Origin: Amphritea atlantica
GTDB lineage: Bacteria; Pseudomonadota; Gammaproteobacteria; Pseudomonadales; Balneatricaceae
Assembly (NCBI RefSeq): GCF_900111095.1
Contig: NZ_FOGB01000001.1
Location: 558,001 to 622,000 of the forward strand
Reading direction: 5' to 3'
DNA length: 64,000 nt
How positions within the stretch are numbered: position 1 is the first letter of the stretch; each line of letters begins with the position of its first letter. Shown here piece after piece: positions 1 through 8,418 of this stretch. The notes beneath the pieces are model-generated. The model searched no databases. It was not told the origin of the DNA and was given only the letters and a program-made list of their open reading frames with translations. The position numbers and the translations under genes are program-made.

Positions 1-447
1 GGGCAACTGGATGACTGGGCGGGGCAGCCTCGGGGACGGCTGGCATTGATTATCCTGCTGGACCAGTTTACCCGGAGCATCTATCGTGGCTCGGCCGATG
101 CCTTTTCCGGCGATTACAGAGCCGAACAGCTTTGTCGGGAAGGGATTGAACTGGGTCATGATATGGCACTTGAGGGGAGTGAAAAGTTATTTTTCTATAT
201 GCCCCTTGAGCATGCCGAAGATATCATCGCACAGAACTTGTGTATCTCTCAGATAGAAGCGATGTTGTGCACCACTCCCCGGGAGTTGAGGCATCATATC
301 GATAATGCGCTGGACTTTGCCCATGAGCATCGCAATCTTATTGTCCGCTTTGGGCGTTTTCCTCATCGCAATAAGATACTCGGGCGTTCCTCGACACCGG
401 AAGAGTTAGCATATCTGAATCAACCGCATAAACGTTATGGGCAGTAG
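1..447 (+). CDS. DUF924 family protein (3' part only)
   Basis: The reading frame is open from the first base of the window, so the start lies upstream; only about 148 C-terminal residues are present. The segment LIILLDQFTRSIYRG, followed by a conserved stretch around EKLFFYMPLEHAED and the closing FPHRNKILGR motif, is typical of the DUF924 (YqaB-like) family, all-helical proteins of about 180-190 aa that fold like tetratricopeptide repeats. The biochemical role of the family is not established. The gene is followed after 69 bp by a GGDEF-like membrane protein on the same strand. No defect is seen in the visible part. Confidence 0.85.
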   Translation, partial: GQLDDWAGQPRGRLALIILLDQFTRSIYRGSADAFSGDYRAEQLCREGIELGHDMALEGSEKLFFYMPLEHAEDIIAQNLCISQIEAMLCTTPRELRHHIDNALDFAHEHRNLIVRFGRFPHRNKILGRSSTPEELAYLNQPHKRYGQ

Positions 448-516
448 ATATTTGCATCAATCCTCAAAAAAGTATTTACTAAACAGAAACATGGGTGTCA
501 TTAAAGGAATGAAAAG

Positions 517-1479
517 GTGATAGATACCAGGCAGACTGAAATCCGAAGCCGGGTACAGACCATTGTCATTATGGTGGTTTCAATACTGGTGTTTATAGCC
601 CTGTTTATTGGCATTCGTTCCTATGAAGAGCGGGTTGCTGTACAGGCGATCAGGCTGGCAATTGAGCACCGGGTTGATAATGTTGATTATGCTCAGGCGG
701 GCAAGGCAAAAGATATCGATTCACTCTGGGCGGTGTATGGCCCACAAAAGGAGCTGACTGAGGAGGAGTTCTATCGTCTGGCGGATCCGATTGTAGACAG
801 TCATCACACCTATCTGCCGCTGTTTATCGCTTTGATGGGCGGAGTGCTGAACTTTGTTATGCTGGGGATGGGGGTCAATGCGGCATTGCGTGCCCGTCAG
901 CTGCACAAAGTGCTTGAATCGAAAGAGATGGAGCTGCAACGCAGCCAGGAAAAGCTTGCGTCCGTTACGGTGATGGATGAACTCACGGGGCTGGCTAACA
1001 AGCGTCACTTCCATCAGGTGTTGTCAACCGAGTGCCGCAGAGCCGTACGGGAGTTCAGTCCGTTAACCCTGATGTTGATTGAGGTTGATAAGATCGAGGC
1101 TGAGCAACTGCCAGAGGATTATGCTGATCAGCAGGCGGGGTTGATTGCTGAGGTTCTTAAAGGGGCTATTTCACGGCCAGGGGATATGGCTGCCCGCATA
1201 GACAGCGGACGCTTTGCTATGCTGCTGCCAGCAACTAACGAACAGTCGCCGGTGTTGGCTGACAGGCTCTGTCATGATATTCATGATATTGAACTTGGCG
1301 GGCATCAACTGAGTGTCAGTATCGGTATCAGTACGCTACAACCTTCGGCGCTCCTGACCGCCGAATACATTCTGTCGCAGACCGAAGCGGCGCTCCATGA
1401 AGCGTTACAGAGTGGTGGCTGTCAGGTACGGGCGATAACGGAAGATCCCCGTGATATTCCTGTAACGTTTTCCAATTAG
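517..1479 (+). CDS. Membrane protein with degenerate GGDEF domain
   Basis: GTG start preceded by an AAAGGA ribosome site. Two membrane segments (about residues 15-35 and 100-122) flank a short periplasmic loop of about 65 residues; a coiled linker (about 125-150) leads to a GGDEF-fold domain (about 153-305) that begins with the usual DELTGLANKRHF. Where active diguanylate cyclases have GG[DE]EF the sequence reads RIDSGRFAMLLP, so the catalytic signature is SGRF. The inner acidic metal site is also altered (LIEVDKIE). I infer a non-catalytic, perhaps GTP-sensing or signalling-only relative of c-di-GMP cyclases. A strong terminator follows directly. Confidence 0.85.
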   Translation: MIDTRQTEIRSRVQTIVIMVVSILVFIALFIGIRSYEERVAVQAIRLAIEHRVDNVDYAQAGKAKDIDSLWAVYGPQKELTEEEFYRLADPIVDSHHTYLPLFIALMGGVLNFVMLGMGVNAALRARQLHKVLESKEMELQRSQEKLASVTVMDELTGLANKRHFHQVLSTECRRAVREFSPLTLMLIEVDKIEAEQLPEDYADQQAGLIAEVLKGAISRPGDMAARIDSGRFAMLLPATNEQSPVLADRLCHDIHDIELGGHQLSVSIGISTLQPSALLTAEYILSQTEAALHEALQSGGCQVRAITEDPRDIPVTFSN

Positions 1480-1492
1480 ACTTGTTTCTGCT

Positions 1493-1519
1493 AAGCCTGC
1501 CCCGTGCAGGCTTTCTTTT
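1493..1519 (+). terminator. Intrinsic terminator after the GGDEF-like gene
   Basis: Perfect 8-bp stem AAGCCTGC / GCAGGCTT with a CCCGT loop, followed by a T-rich tract. It separates the GGDEF-like gene from the phosphodiesterase gene and argues against the longest ATG start (1504) for the latter, which would lie inside this hairpin. Confidence 0.85.
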
Positions 1520-1536
1520 GCGGCGGAGAGACAACA

Positions 1537-2388
1537 GTGAGTAACCCATCTGACAACCCGGACAACACTCCCATATCTCCTGTTGATGAGACTGTTACCT
1601 ATCTCTCAGCCCAGGGCGGTCCTGAAGCTCCTCAGGCGGACCGGTTGGTCGCGCATCGGGGGTATGCATCCCGCTATCCGGAAAATTCGCTACTGGCGAT
1701 TGAGCGGGCCCTGGCAGCCGGAGCAAAATTTGTTGAGGTGGACCTGCAACTGACCGCTGATCTTGAACCGGTGCTCTATCATGACCGGGATATGGCGCGA
1801 CTTTCCGGCACGGATAATAAGATTCAGTTGCTCACCTACGATGAGCTTGATCGTTATAGCCTGCATAACCCGGTGGCCTTCAGTGATCGCTTTGAAGATG
1901 AACCGATCTCCCATCTTCAGCATCTGGTTAATCTGATGCTGCATTATCCTGAAGTGACTTTTTTTGTTGAGTTCAAGCGGGTTGCTATCGAAACATTCGG
2001 CGTTGAGGTCTGTGTGGAGAGGGCGCTGCCCCTGTTAGAACTGGTCAGGTCGCAGGTGGTGCTGATCAGCTATTCCCGATCGCTGGTGGACCGGGTACTT
2101 GAGGATAACTGGCGCGCCGGCTGGGTCTCTGATCAGTTTCCAGCCAGCGGATGGTGGCAGGGGTTTATCAGGCCGCCACACTATCTGTTGCTCGATTATA
2201 CCTGCTTGCGTAAAGTTGATCTTGCAACCGAAAAACGTAGCTGGCCCGGGATCCGTGTGGTGCTCTATGAAGTGGCGGATGCTGAGCTTGCCCGTACTCT
2301 GTTTGCCCGGGGTGCCGATCTGATAGAAACCTTTTCGATCTCCCCGATGCGCAAGGCCCTGGGGCAGAATCCGTTATCCTTCGAGTGA
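1537..2388 (+). CDS. Glycerophosphodiester phosphodiesterase family protein
   Basis: GDPD enzymes hydrolyse glycerophosphodiesters to sn-glycerol 3-phosphate and an alcohol. The catalytic N-terminal motif is plain (VAHRGYASRYPENS, then EVDLQLTADLEPVLYHD), giving the His-Arg, Glu-Asn and Glu-x-Asp metal/catalytic residues, and VEFKR later in the TIM barrel is also conserved. I chose the GTG at 1537 because GGCGGAGAG lies just upstream; the upstream ATG sits in a terminator. At about 283 aa it is a normal cytoplasmic UgpQ-like size with no signal peptide. Its 3' end overlaps the convergent FGGY kinase gene by 15 bp. Phospholipid head-group recycling is the likely role. Confidence 0.87.
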   Translation: MSNPSDNPDNTPISPVDETVTYLSAQGGPEAPQADRLVAHRGYASRYPENSLLAIERALAAGAKFVEVDLQLTADLEPVLYHDRDMARLSGTDNKIQLLTYDELDRYSLHNPVAFSDRFEDEPISHLQHLVNLMLHYPEVTFFVEFKRVAIETFGVEVCVERALPLLELVRSQVVLISYSRSLVDRVLEDNWRAGWVSDQFPASGWWQGFIRPPHYLLLDYTCLRKVDLATEKRSWPGIRVVLYEVADAELARTLFARGADLIETFSISPMRKALGQNPLSFE

Positions 2389-3795
2389 ATCCAGATACTC
2401 ATTAAATGTATTCAGCCACGACTGGTAGCGCAGTGCTAAGGGGCCGTTGGCTTGAGGGGTGAAGGTTTTTTCCGGTACAAAATCCCGTACGCTGTTTGGT
2501 AGCACCTGCCAGGCGGCGCCCAGCGATGTGATCTCGTGTTGTTCATAACGCAGCACCGGCAAGCCACTCAGATCTGCAACCCGCTGACAGAGCGAGCTGA
2601 GCTGACTGATACCCCCGCCAATGATAATCTGTTTAGCCGGGGGCAGTGCAGACATCGCTCTGATATTTCTGCAGATAAGAAACACAATACTCTCCATAAC
2701 GGCAACCATCCGGGCCTCCGGGTCGTCGCAATCGTTAATCCAGCAAGAACGATCCAGTGATTGCCAGTAAGGAGACCCGACGCCTCCAACCATATTCATA
2801 AACAGGGGAGGGTCGGTGCACTTTTCGGCCCAGCTATCGATATCCCGGGTATCTGGCCGGCAGATATTAAAGGCCCAGTCCAGCGCGTTTGCTGCACCAT
2901 TGATGGTGGCTTCGGCGCTGTAAAGGGGCTGTTTGTCGGAGTGGATCAGATGATGCAGTATCCGCTCCTGAGGGTGCAACCCCCGCTCGGTCAGTACCCG
3001 GTTCATAAAGCCGCCACTGCCGAGGTTGATATAGAGGTTGTCCTGCGACGGCTCGCCAAAGGCAAACAGTGCCGCAGCCTGATCACCACTGACATAGTTG
3101 AGGGGCAGGCTTAAGCCGGGCAGTTTCAGCGTACCAAAGTTGTACTTGCTGGGGCGGACTTTCGGCAGCAGTGAATCCGGTAGCTGAAACAGGTCCAGCA
3201 GTTCGGGATGCCAGTCCCGGTCTTTGAGGGAGAACAGCATCGTTCTGGCTGCGCTCACACCGTCAATCAGGTCCGGTTGCTCATGGAGTAACTGCTTGAT
3301 AAGCCAACTGGCGACAGGACCGCCGCGGATACGATGCTTAGCTGTGTTGAAGATCATATGTTCCAGACACCAGCGCAGCTTTGAGGCGGGCAGGTGGGCA
3401 TTAGGGTAGAGCCCTGTGAGCTGGCGCACCATACTTGCCAGGGGCATCAGGTCGTCGATGTAATGAAAACCGCGCCGGTCCTGCCAACTGATGATAGGTG
3501 TCAGCGGGTTACCGTCGTCTGCATCCCAGCAGAGCACGCTGGAGCGTTGTGTCGTCAGGGCTGCGGTGCGCAGTTTGGCGCGGTCTTCCCGTTTCAGTTT
3601 ACTGACCGCCTCCAGAGCTGCGCGTTTCAGGGAAATCAGGATATCGGTCGGCTGCTGCTCCGCGCGGTTGGGCTGGGTAAGCCGGGTTTTTACCTGTACT
3701 TGTCCCTGACTCAGGCAGTTGCCAAAGCGATCAAACACCATCGCCCGGCTACTATGGCTACCCTGATCCATAACAAGGCATAAGTCAGAACGCAT
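2374..3795 (-). CDS. FGGY-family carbohydrate kinase (glycerol kinase-like)
   Basis: ASKHA-fold sugar/polyol kinase. The N-terminal phosphate-1 motif VMDQGSHSSRAMVFD, the middle ISWQDRR segment and the C-terminal IIIGGGISQL adenosine-binding loop are all recognisable. At 473 aa it is slightly shorter than glycerol kinase GlpK (about 500 aa) and DQGSHSSR differs from the DQGTTSSR of GlpK, so the substrate is uncertain. It converges with a glycerophosphodiester phosphodiesterase gene, whose product is glycerol 3-phosphate, which makes a glycerol-type substrate attractive but unproven. A start at the ATG ending at 3795 fits the family N-terminus. Confidence 0.8.
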   Translation of the reverse strand: MRSDLCLVMDQGSHSSRAMVFDRFGNCLSQGQVQVKTRLTQPNRAEQQPTDILISLKRAALEAVSKLKREDRAKLRTAALTTQRSSVLCWDADDGNPLTPIISWQDRRGFHYIDDLMPLASMVRQLTGLYPNAHLPASKLRWCLEHMIFNTAKHRIRGGPVASWLIKQLLHEQPDLIDGVSAARTMLFSLKDRDWHPELLDLFQLPDSLLPKVRPSKYNFGTLKLPGLSLPLNYVSGDQAAALFAFGEPSQDNLYINLGSGGFMNRVLTERGLHPQERILHHLIHSDKQPLYSAEATINGAANALDWAFNICRPDTRDIDSWAEKCTDPPLFMNMVGGVGSPYWQSLDRSCWINDCDDPEARMVAVMESIVFLICRNIRAMSALPPAKQIIIGGGISQLSSLCQRVADLSGLPVLRYEQHEITSLGAAWQVLPNSVRDFVPEKTFTPQANGPLALRYQSWLNTFNEYLDSLEG

Positions 3796-3937
3796 CTGTT
3801 ATCCCCATGCCTTTAAAAGCCTGTGATTTACTCTCATGGTGTTTATTTCGCCTCCTTACCCGGTTTCCGTTATTTCCTTATACCCTGACCACACAGGGCG
3901 TGTAAAATTCAATCCGGGTGAAATTAAGGAAAGGTCA

Positions 3938-5896
3938 GTGAATAGCATACAACCATTAAGCGACATAATTGTGTCTTTGTTGAACCTCGTCCGCAAGGGG
4001 GCGCCCCGACAGTTGTTGCTGGTTAGCGGTGGGCGCCAGTGGTGTCAGCAGCAGGTTTCAGGTTTGAATTGCCCGACAACCCGGATACTCTGGATTGGTG
4101 ATGCCGGGGTTGGTCTGGTCCCCCCGGCGCAGCTTAAACCGGTCAGTGCCAAACAGACACATCAGTTGCTGGGGCAGGAGAGTGAGTGTGTTTTCTTTGA
4201 TTGCTGGAGCGGCTTTAACCCTAATGGGTTTGGTCAGGTGTCTGGCACATTGATCGCAGGCGGGGTGCTTGTGCTAATCACTCCTACTCTATCTGCCTGG
4301 CAGGCGTTTAATGATCCTGAGTATGAGCATATTGCTGTGGAGCCCTATGGGGTGGCCGATGTCGGTCGTCGTTTTATCCGCCATCTGCAGGGCTGTATTG
4401 CCTGCGATACTGACCTGATTCAGTTCACCGAAGAGACCCCCTTGCCGCAGCTTTGCCGACCAAAAGATGCTGTAACCCCAGTGGCCGGAACCCATGGTCA
4501 GCCGGAAGCGGAAACCTCATCCTGCAGCGCACCGTTTCGCACCGCGGATCAGGAGAGGACCGTTAAACAGTGTCTGCAGGCGGTCCGTCAGTCCCGGGCT
4601 GTGCTGGTGCTGACCGCTGATCGGGGGCGGGGTAAAAGTGCTGCGCTGGGCATACTCGCTGCGGTATTAATGCGAAAGGGAATAACAGCGCCAGAGCAGG
4701 ATATCCCCAATACGGACTCATCCGTCAATCGCGACAGGCTCGATATTATTCTGACCGCCCCATCACGGGGGGCAGTGCAGTCGGTGATAGCGATGCTGGA
4801 AAGACTATTATCTGCAGAGCTTCGCGAACACCCCCGGGACCTTTGGATATATGGAGAGAATCGGTTGCGCTTTATGCTGCCTGATCAACTGTCCCGGCAA
4901 CAACCGGATGCGGACCTGCTGCTGATCGATGAAGCGGCAGCAATTCCAGCCCCGGTACTGTTAAGTCTGCTGGATTATCGGCGGGTTATCTTTGCTTCGA
5001 CCCTGCACGGCTATGAGGGAACCGGACAGGGGTTTGCTGTGCGCTTTATGCCCACGCTTGACCGCAGGGTGCCCGAACGGCAGCTGCTCTCTATGCAGCA
5101 GCCGGTACGCTGGGCCGAAGGCGATCCACTGGAGCGGTTTACCTATCGGGCATTATTACTGGATGCCGAGCCTGTAACACTGGCGGCTACCCCTGCGCAG
5201 TGGGGGGGGGTGAGCTTCAGAAAGCTGGACCGTGATGATCTGATCGCCGATAGTGACATGCTCAAGCAGTTGTTCGGCTTGTTGATTCTGGCGCACTACC
5301 GGACCACCCCGGGGGATCTGCGTATTTTGCTGGATAGCCCCAATATTGAGGTGTGGGCAGGGTTCAGTGAAGAGGAAGAGCCTACGCTAGTGGCAACGGC
5401 ATTGCTGGCCTATGAAGGGCCGATTAACCACGGTCTGGCTGAGGCGATAATGGCTGGCACCCGACGACCAAAAGGTCAGTTAATTCCCCAGACACTGCTG
5501 GCTCACTGCCATATTCCTGAAGCGGCAGGTTGCCGCGGGCTGAGGGTCATGCGGATTGCGGTACATCCGCAACGACAGCGACGGGGTATTGGCACAGCCC
5601 TGTTACAGGCGATCGAACAGGCCAGCACAGATATTGACTGGCTGGGTACCAGCTTTGGGGCAACGGCGGAGCTGTTGAGTTTCTGGCAGCCGTTTGGTTT
5701 CCGCCTGCAACGGCTTGGCTATAACCGGGATAAGGTCAGCGGAACCCACGCTGCCGTCATGCTGCGGGGAGTATCGCCTGCCGGGATTGTGCTGCAGGAG
5801 AAAGGCACTGACAAGGCCAGCCTGCAGCTTAAAAGACTGGCTTTGCAGGGGACCGGGCAGATCAGTTCAGATCTGCTCAGTTTGTTTGCCCTGTAA
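3938..5896 (+). CDS. tmcA: tRNA(Met) cytidine acetyltransferase TmcA
   Basis: TmcA makes N4-acetylcytidine at the wobble position of elongator tRNA(Met), using acetyl-CoA and ATP. Domains in order: DUF1726-like N-terminus, an RNA-helicase-like ATPase module with Walker A TADRGRGKSAALG near residue 230 and a Walker B-like LLIDEAAAIPAP, then a GNAT acetyltransferase with VHPQRQRRGIGTALL, and a C-terminal tRNA-binding tail. I place the start at the GTG at 3938 behind AAGGAAAGG, which gives 652 aa, close to the E. coli protein (671 aa); the longer frame to 3836 adds an unlikely tail. The gene contains a run of nine G (5202-5210) that is in frame as found here. Confidence 0.95.
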   Translation: MNSIQPLSDIIVSLLNLVRKGAPRQLLLVSGGRQWCQQQVSGLNCPTTRILWIGDAGVGLVPPAQLKPVSAKQTHQLLGQESECVFFDCWSGFNPNGFGQVSGTLIAGGVLVLITPTLSAWQAFNDPEYEHIAVEPYGVADVGRRFIRHLQGCIACDTDLIQFTEETPLPQLCRPKDAVTPVAGTHGQPEAETSSCSAPFRTADQERTVKQCLQAVRQSRAVLVLTADRGRGKSAALGILAAVLMRKGITAPEQDIPNTDSSVNRDRLDIILTAPSRGAVQSVIAMLERLLSAELREHPRDLWIYGENRLRFMLPDQLSRQQPDADLLLIDEAAAIPAPVLLSLLDYRRVIFASTLHGYEGTGQGFAVRFMPTLDRRVPERQLLSMQQPVRWAEGDPLERFTYRALLLDAEPVTLAATPAQWGGVSFRKLDRDDLIADSDMLKQLFGLLILAHYRTTPGDLRILLDSPNIEVWAGFSEEEEPTLVATALLAYEGPINHGLAEAIMAGTRRPKGQLIPQTLLAHCHIPEAAGCRGLRVMRIAVHPQRQRRGIGTALLQAIEQASTDIDWLGTSFGATAELLSFWQPFGFRLQRLGYNRDKVSGTHAAVMLRGVSPAGIVLQEKGTDKASLQLKRLALQGTGQISSDLLSLFAL

Positions 5897-5911
5897 CCGG
5901 TCCGCTTCAGG

Positions 5912-6796
5912 CTATTGACCGTAGCTTTGTGCCTGACAGGTTTCCAGCACTTCTACAGGGTCGTTGAGCGAGATGAGACCATGGTTTAGTGGCACCAGGT
6001 TTTGCCCGAAGTGGGCTTCTCCGTCAGTGCCCCTGCGGTACTGTTTTAAGACACTCAGAGGTTCCCGGTCGGTGTTGCGCTCCAGCGTTTCCGGATCGGT
6101 GGTGGTGAGAATACAGCGGCCGCAGGGTTTTACGACTTCAAACTCGACTTCTCCTATTCTGATCCGCTGCCAGCCATCTTCAGCGTAGGGGGCGCAATTA
6201 TTGACAACCAGGTTGGGACGCATCTGCTCCATCCGTACTGTGCTTTTACAGCGTGTATTGAGGTCGCTCAGGGATGCTTCAGAGATCAGTAGCAGCGGAT
6301 AACCATCAGCAAAGGCGACCTGATTCCCGGGTCGGCGGCTCACCGGGCGGCTGGATTGCGGGCCAAAAAAATAGAGTTTGCAGGGGCGTTGCAGATATTC
6401 ATTGAACCACTGTGCAGCTTTATCACCGCAGCACACCGCATCGATGCTGTCCTGCCATACGCGGATGCTGTGGTAGGGGCCACTGAAGGCTGCATATTCA
6501 AGGTGAAGAGGCTCAACCCCCGGTGCTGTCAGCAGAATGCCCTCTGGCAGCAGAGCGGTTTTAACCCCCAGTAAGCGGGGCTGAGTTCTGGCGGTTATAA
6601 ATTTGCCGTTGTCATCGCAGAGCACAAACTGCCGGTCAAACGCCAGCCCGGTATCCGTAACGGCGCTTCGGCTCAGAGCGACCGGTGCGGTCGACTTAAC
6701 CGGATAGATGCTAATCTGAGTCAGTTGAGGCTGATCAGGCTGAGCTTTTATAGACTGAGTTTGTAAAGATTTAACTTGAGTCGGCGGTAATGTCAT
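5912..6796 (-). CDS. MOSC domain-containing protein (YcbX-like)
   Basis: The N-terminal MOSC beta-barrel signature is at about residues 27-85 (ISIYPVKSTAPV, then FDRQFVLCDDNGKFITAR) and the MOSC domain follows, with the conserved cysteine in VKPCGRCILTTTD. MOSC proteins bind molybdenum cofactor or act in reduction of N-hydroxylated compounds; E. coli YcbX is the model. Unlike YcbX, this 294-aa protein has no C-terminal 2Fe-2S ferredoxin domain, so it would need a separate electron donor. Convergent with tmcA, 15 bp apart. Family assignment is firm, substrate is not known. Confidence 0.87.
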   Translation of the reverse strand: MTLPPTQVKSLQTQSIKAQPDQPQLTQISIYPVKSTAPVALSRSAVTDTGLAFDRQFVLCDDNGKFITARTQPRLLGVKTALLPEGILLTAPGVEPLHLEYAAFSGPYHSIRVWQDSIDAVCCGDKAAQWFNEYLQRPCKLYFFGPQSSRPVSRRPGNQVAFADGYPLLLISEASLSDLNTRCKSTVRMEQMRPNLVVNNCAPYAEDGWQRIRIGEVEFEVVKPCGRCILTTTDPETLERNTDREPLSVLKQYRRGTDGEAHFGQNLVPLNHGLISLNDPVEVLETCQAQSYGQ

Positions 6797-6952
6797 CCCT
6801 TGATCTCTCTTTTTCTGTCCTGGAGGTTAACATGGGCGGTATTTAATGGCTGAACAGAGCGAAGCGTAACGCTTGTACATCATGATTGGAATTATTTCGC
6901 GGATTATTTGCGCTATAGTCTAGTCCGACAAACAGGGTAAAACGAGGCACAG

Positions 6953-7174
6953 ATGGACATAACCCCAGAAAGACTGCAGAAGCTGGCTAATATGAAGATG
7001 CCGTTTGGGAAATATAAGGGCCGGATACTGGTGGATCTGCCGGAGCCCTATCTGGTGTGGTTTGCTGGGAAGGGCTTTCCTGAAGGGGAGATCGGTATTC
7101 TGCTGCAGATTCTGTATGAAGTGAAACTCAACGGTCTGGAAGACGTTCTCAGGCCCCTGAGAGCGTCATATTAA
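6953..7174 (+). CDS. DUF3820 family small protein
   Basis: A 73-aa cytoplasmic protein with the family core MPFGKYKGRILVDLPEPYLVWFAGKGFPEG and a helical tail ending in the LEDVLRPLR pattern. This is the DUF3820 family, sometimes named a putative quorum-sensing-regulated virulence factor after a Pseudomonas homologue; its molecular function is not established. ATG start behind GAGGCAC; a TATAGT hexamer at 6912-6917 in the 156-bp gap to the divergent MOSC gene is a plausible -10 box. Single-gene unit with a hairpin 36 bp downstream. Confidence 0.87.
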   Translation: MDITPERLQKLANMKMPFGKYKGRILVDLPEPYLVWFAGKGFPEGEIGILLQILYEVKLNGLEDVLRPLRASY

Positions 7175-7209
7175 TATGATCACCCTGATTCAGATCTAAC
7201 CACTACGCT

Positions 7210-7242
7210 TGTCGGGGTGAAGTTGCTGCCCCGACATTTGTC
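7210..7242 (+). terminator. Hairpin, probable weak terminator
   Basis: Stem TGTCGGGG / CCCCGACA with an 11-nt loop, followed by TTTGTC. The stem is strong but the T-tract is short, so it may stop transcription only partly before the SYLF gene. Confidence 0.5.
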
Positions 7243-7278
7243 GCTCATACTTTCTGTAAACGTAATCTGGAGATGCTG

Positions 7279-7818
7279 ATGAAATTCTTAACGGTTTTAC
7301 TCGTCTCGTCACTGCTTGCATGTTTGCCGGTAAGTGCCAACGCAGCGTCGGCTCAGGAGATTGACGCTAAAGTTAATCAGACGTTGAAGGAGTTCTATCA
7401 TCATAGTCCGGCGGGAAAAGAGCTGGCCAGAAAAGCGGTTGGCGTCTTGGTATTTCCCGATGTGATTAAGGCGGGCATGGGAATTGGTGGAGAGTATGGC
7501 GAAGGTGCGCTTCGGGTGGGTGGTAAAACAGCCGCTTATTATAATGTTGCATCCGCTTCAATCGGTTTCCAGCTGGGGGCACAGATTAAATCAGAAGTAC
7601 TGCTGTTTATGAGTCAGGAGGCACTGGATAAATTCCGCAACAGTGATGGCTGGGAAGCGGGGGTGGATGGCAGTGTGGCTCTGGCGACTGTGGGAGCCGG
7701 TGGGCAGATAGACTCAAATACAGTACAGCAGCCTATCATTGGTTTTATCTTCTCCAATAAGGGGTTAATGTATAATCTCAGCATTGAAGGTTCGAAAATA
7801 ACCCGTATCGATAGATAG
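7279..7818 (+). CDS. SYLF-domain secreted protein (YSC84-like)
   Basis: Exported protein with an N-terminal signal sequence; a signal peptidase I site fits after VSANA, but LLAC earlier in the hydrophobic core could be a lipobox, so a lipoprotein is possible. The rest is one SYLF (Ysc84 actin/lipid-binding) domain: VGVLVFPDVIKAGMGIGGEYGEGAL, the SIGFQLGAQIKSEVLLFM core and a glycine-rich end. Bacterial members are envelope proteins thought to bind phosphoinositide-like lipids, with no agreed function. I take the ATG at 7279, well spaced from CTGGAG; an ATG 6 bp upstream is the alternative. Followed after 13 bp by a secreted basic protein, so likely co-transcribed. Confidence 0.85.
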   Translation: MKFLTVLLVSSLLACLPVSANAASAQEIDAKVNQTLKEFYHHSPAGKELARKAVGVLVFPDVIKAGMGIGGEYGEGALRVGGKTAAYYNVASASIGFQLGAQIKSEVLLFMSQEALDKFRNSDGWEAGVDGSVALATVGAGGQIDSNTVQQPIIGFIFSNKGLMYNLSIEGSKITRIDR

Positions 7819-7831
7819 GACGATTTTTAAA

Positions 7832-8410
7832 ATGCGTATAGCCCCGTTATTGAGTGTTTTGCTGACAGCTACTGTTATAGCCGCATCGCCCGCGGTATTG
7901 GCTAAGAAAGCTGAGAGTGCTGGCAGAGACGAGTCCGGGGGATATCACCGGCAGGAGCACAGCGTCGAACAACACGACCGTCAACGGAATGAAAATACTG
8001 TGCGGCACCGCACCTTTAGTGATGATGAGCGATATCGGATTCGTAACTTTTATCAGCAGCGTGAAGAGAATGAACAGCGTGAGCGTCAGCAGGGAAGTCA
8101 AGGTAAGTATCAGTCAAAACATGCGCAAAAAGATAAGCAGAAACCGATACCTCAGGGACTGGAAATGAAGCTGCAGCGTGGCGGAAACCTGCCTCCCGGC
8201 TGGGAGAGTAAAGTTGTGCCGGGTGATCGCCTTGATCGCGAACTTTACCGTCAGTCCGAACCATTGCCTGATGATCTGGACAGAGCTATCGGGCGGGTCG
8301 CTGGTGAGGAAAACCGGCGGCTTGGCAATAAGGTGATCAGAGTGCTTGAGGGTGATGCCACCGTGATCGATGTGATTGATATACTGGATGCCAGCGGCGT
8401 TATGGAGTAA
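7832..8410 (+). CDS. Secreted charged protein of unknown function
   Basis: A 192-aa protein with a clear signal peptide (cleavage after AVLA) followed by a very polar segment, rich in Gln, Arg, Glu and His (about residues 25-110), probably disordered. The C-terminal 80 residues hold a more regular part with LQRGGNLPPGWESKVVPGD and a helix-strand end (VIRVLEGDATVIDVIDIL). The PPGW element resembles that in RcnB-like periplasmic proteins, but I cannot assign the family with confidence. It lies 13 bp after the SYLF gene and 8 bp before ybaK, so the three may form one transcript. Confidence 0.75.
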   Translation: MRIAPLLSVLLTATVIAASPAVLAKKAESAGRDESGGYHRQEHSVEQHDRQRNENTVRHRTFSDDERYRIRNFYQQREENEQRERQQGSQGKYQSKHAQKDKQKPIPQGLEMKLQRGGNLPPGWESKVVPGDRLDRELYRQSEPLPDDLDRAIGRVAGEENRRLGNKVIRVLEGDATVIDVIDILDASGVME

Positions 8411-8418
8411 GCCTTAAG

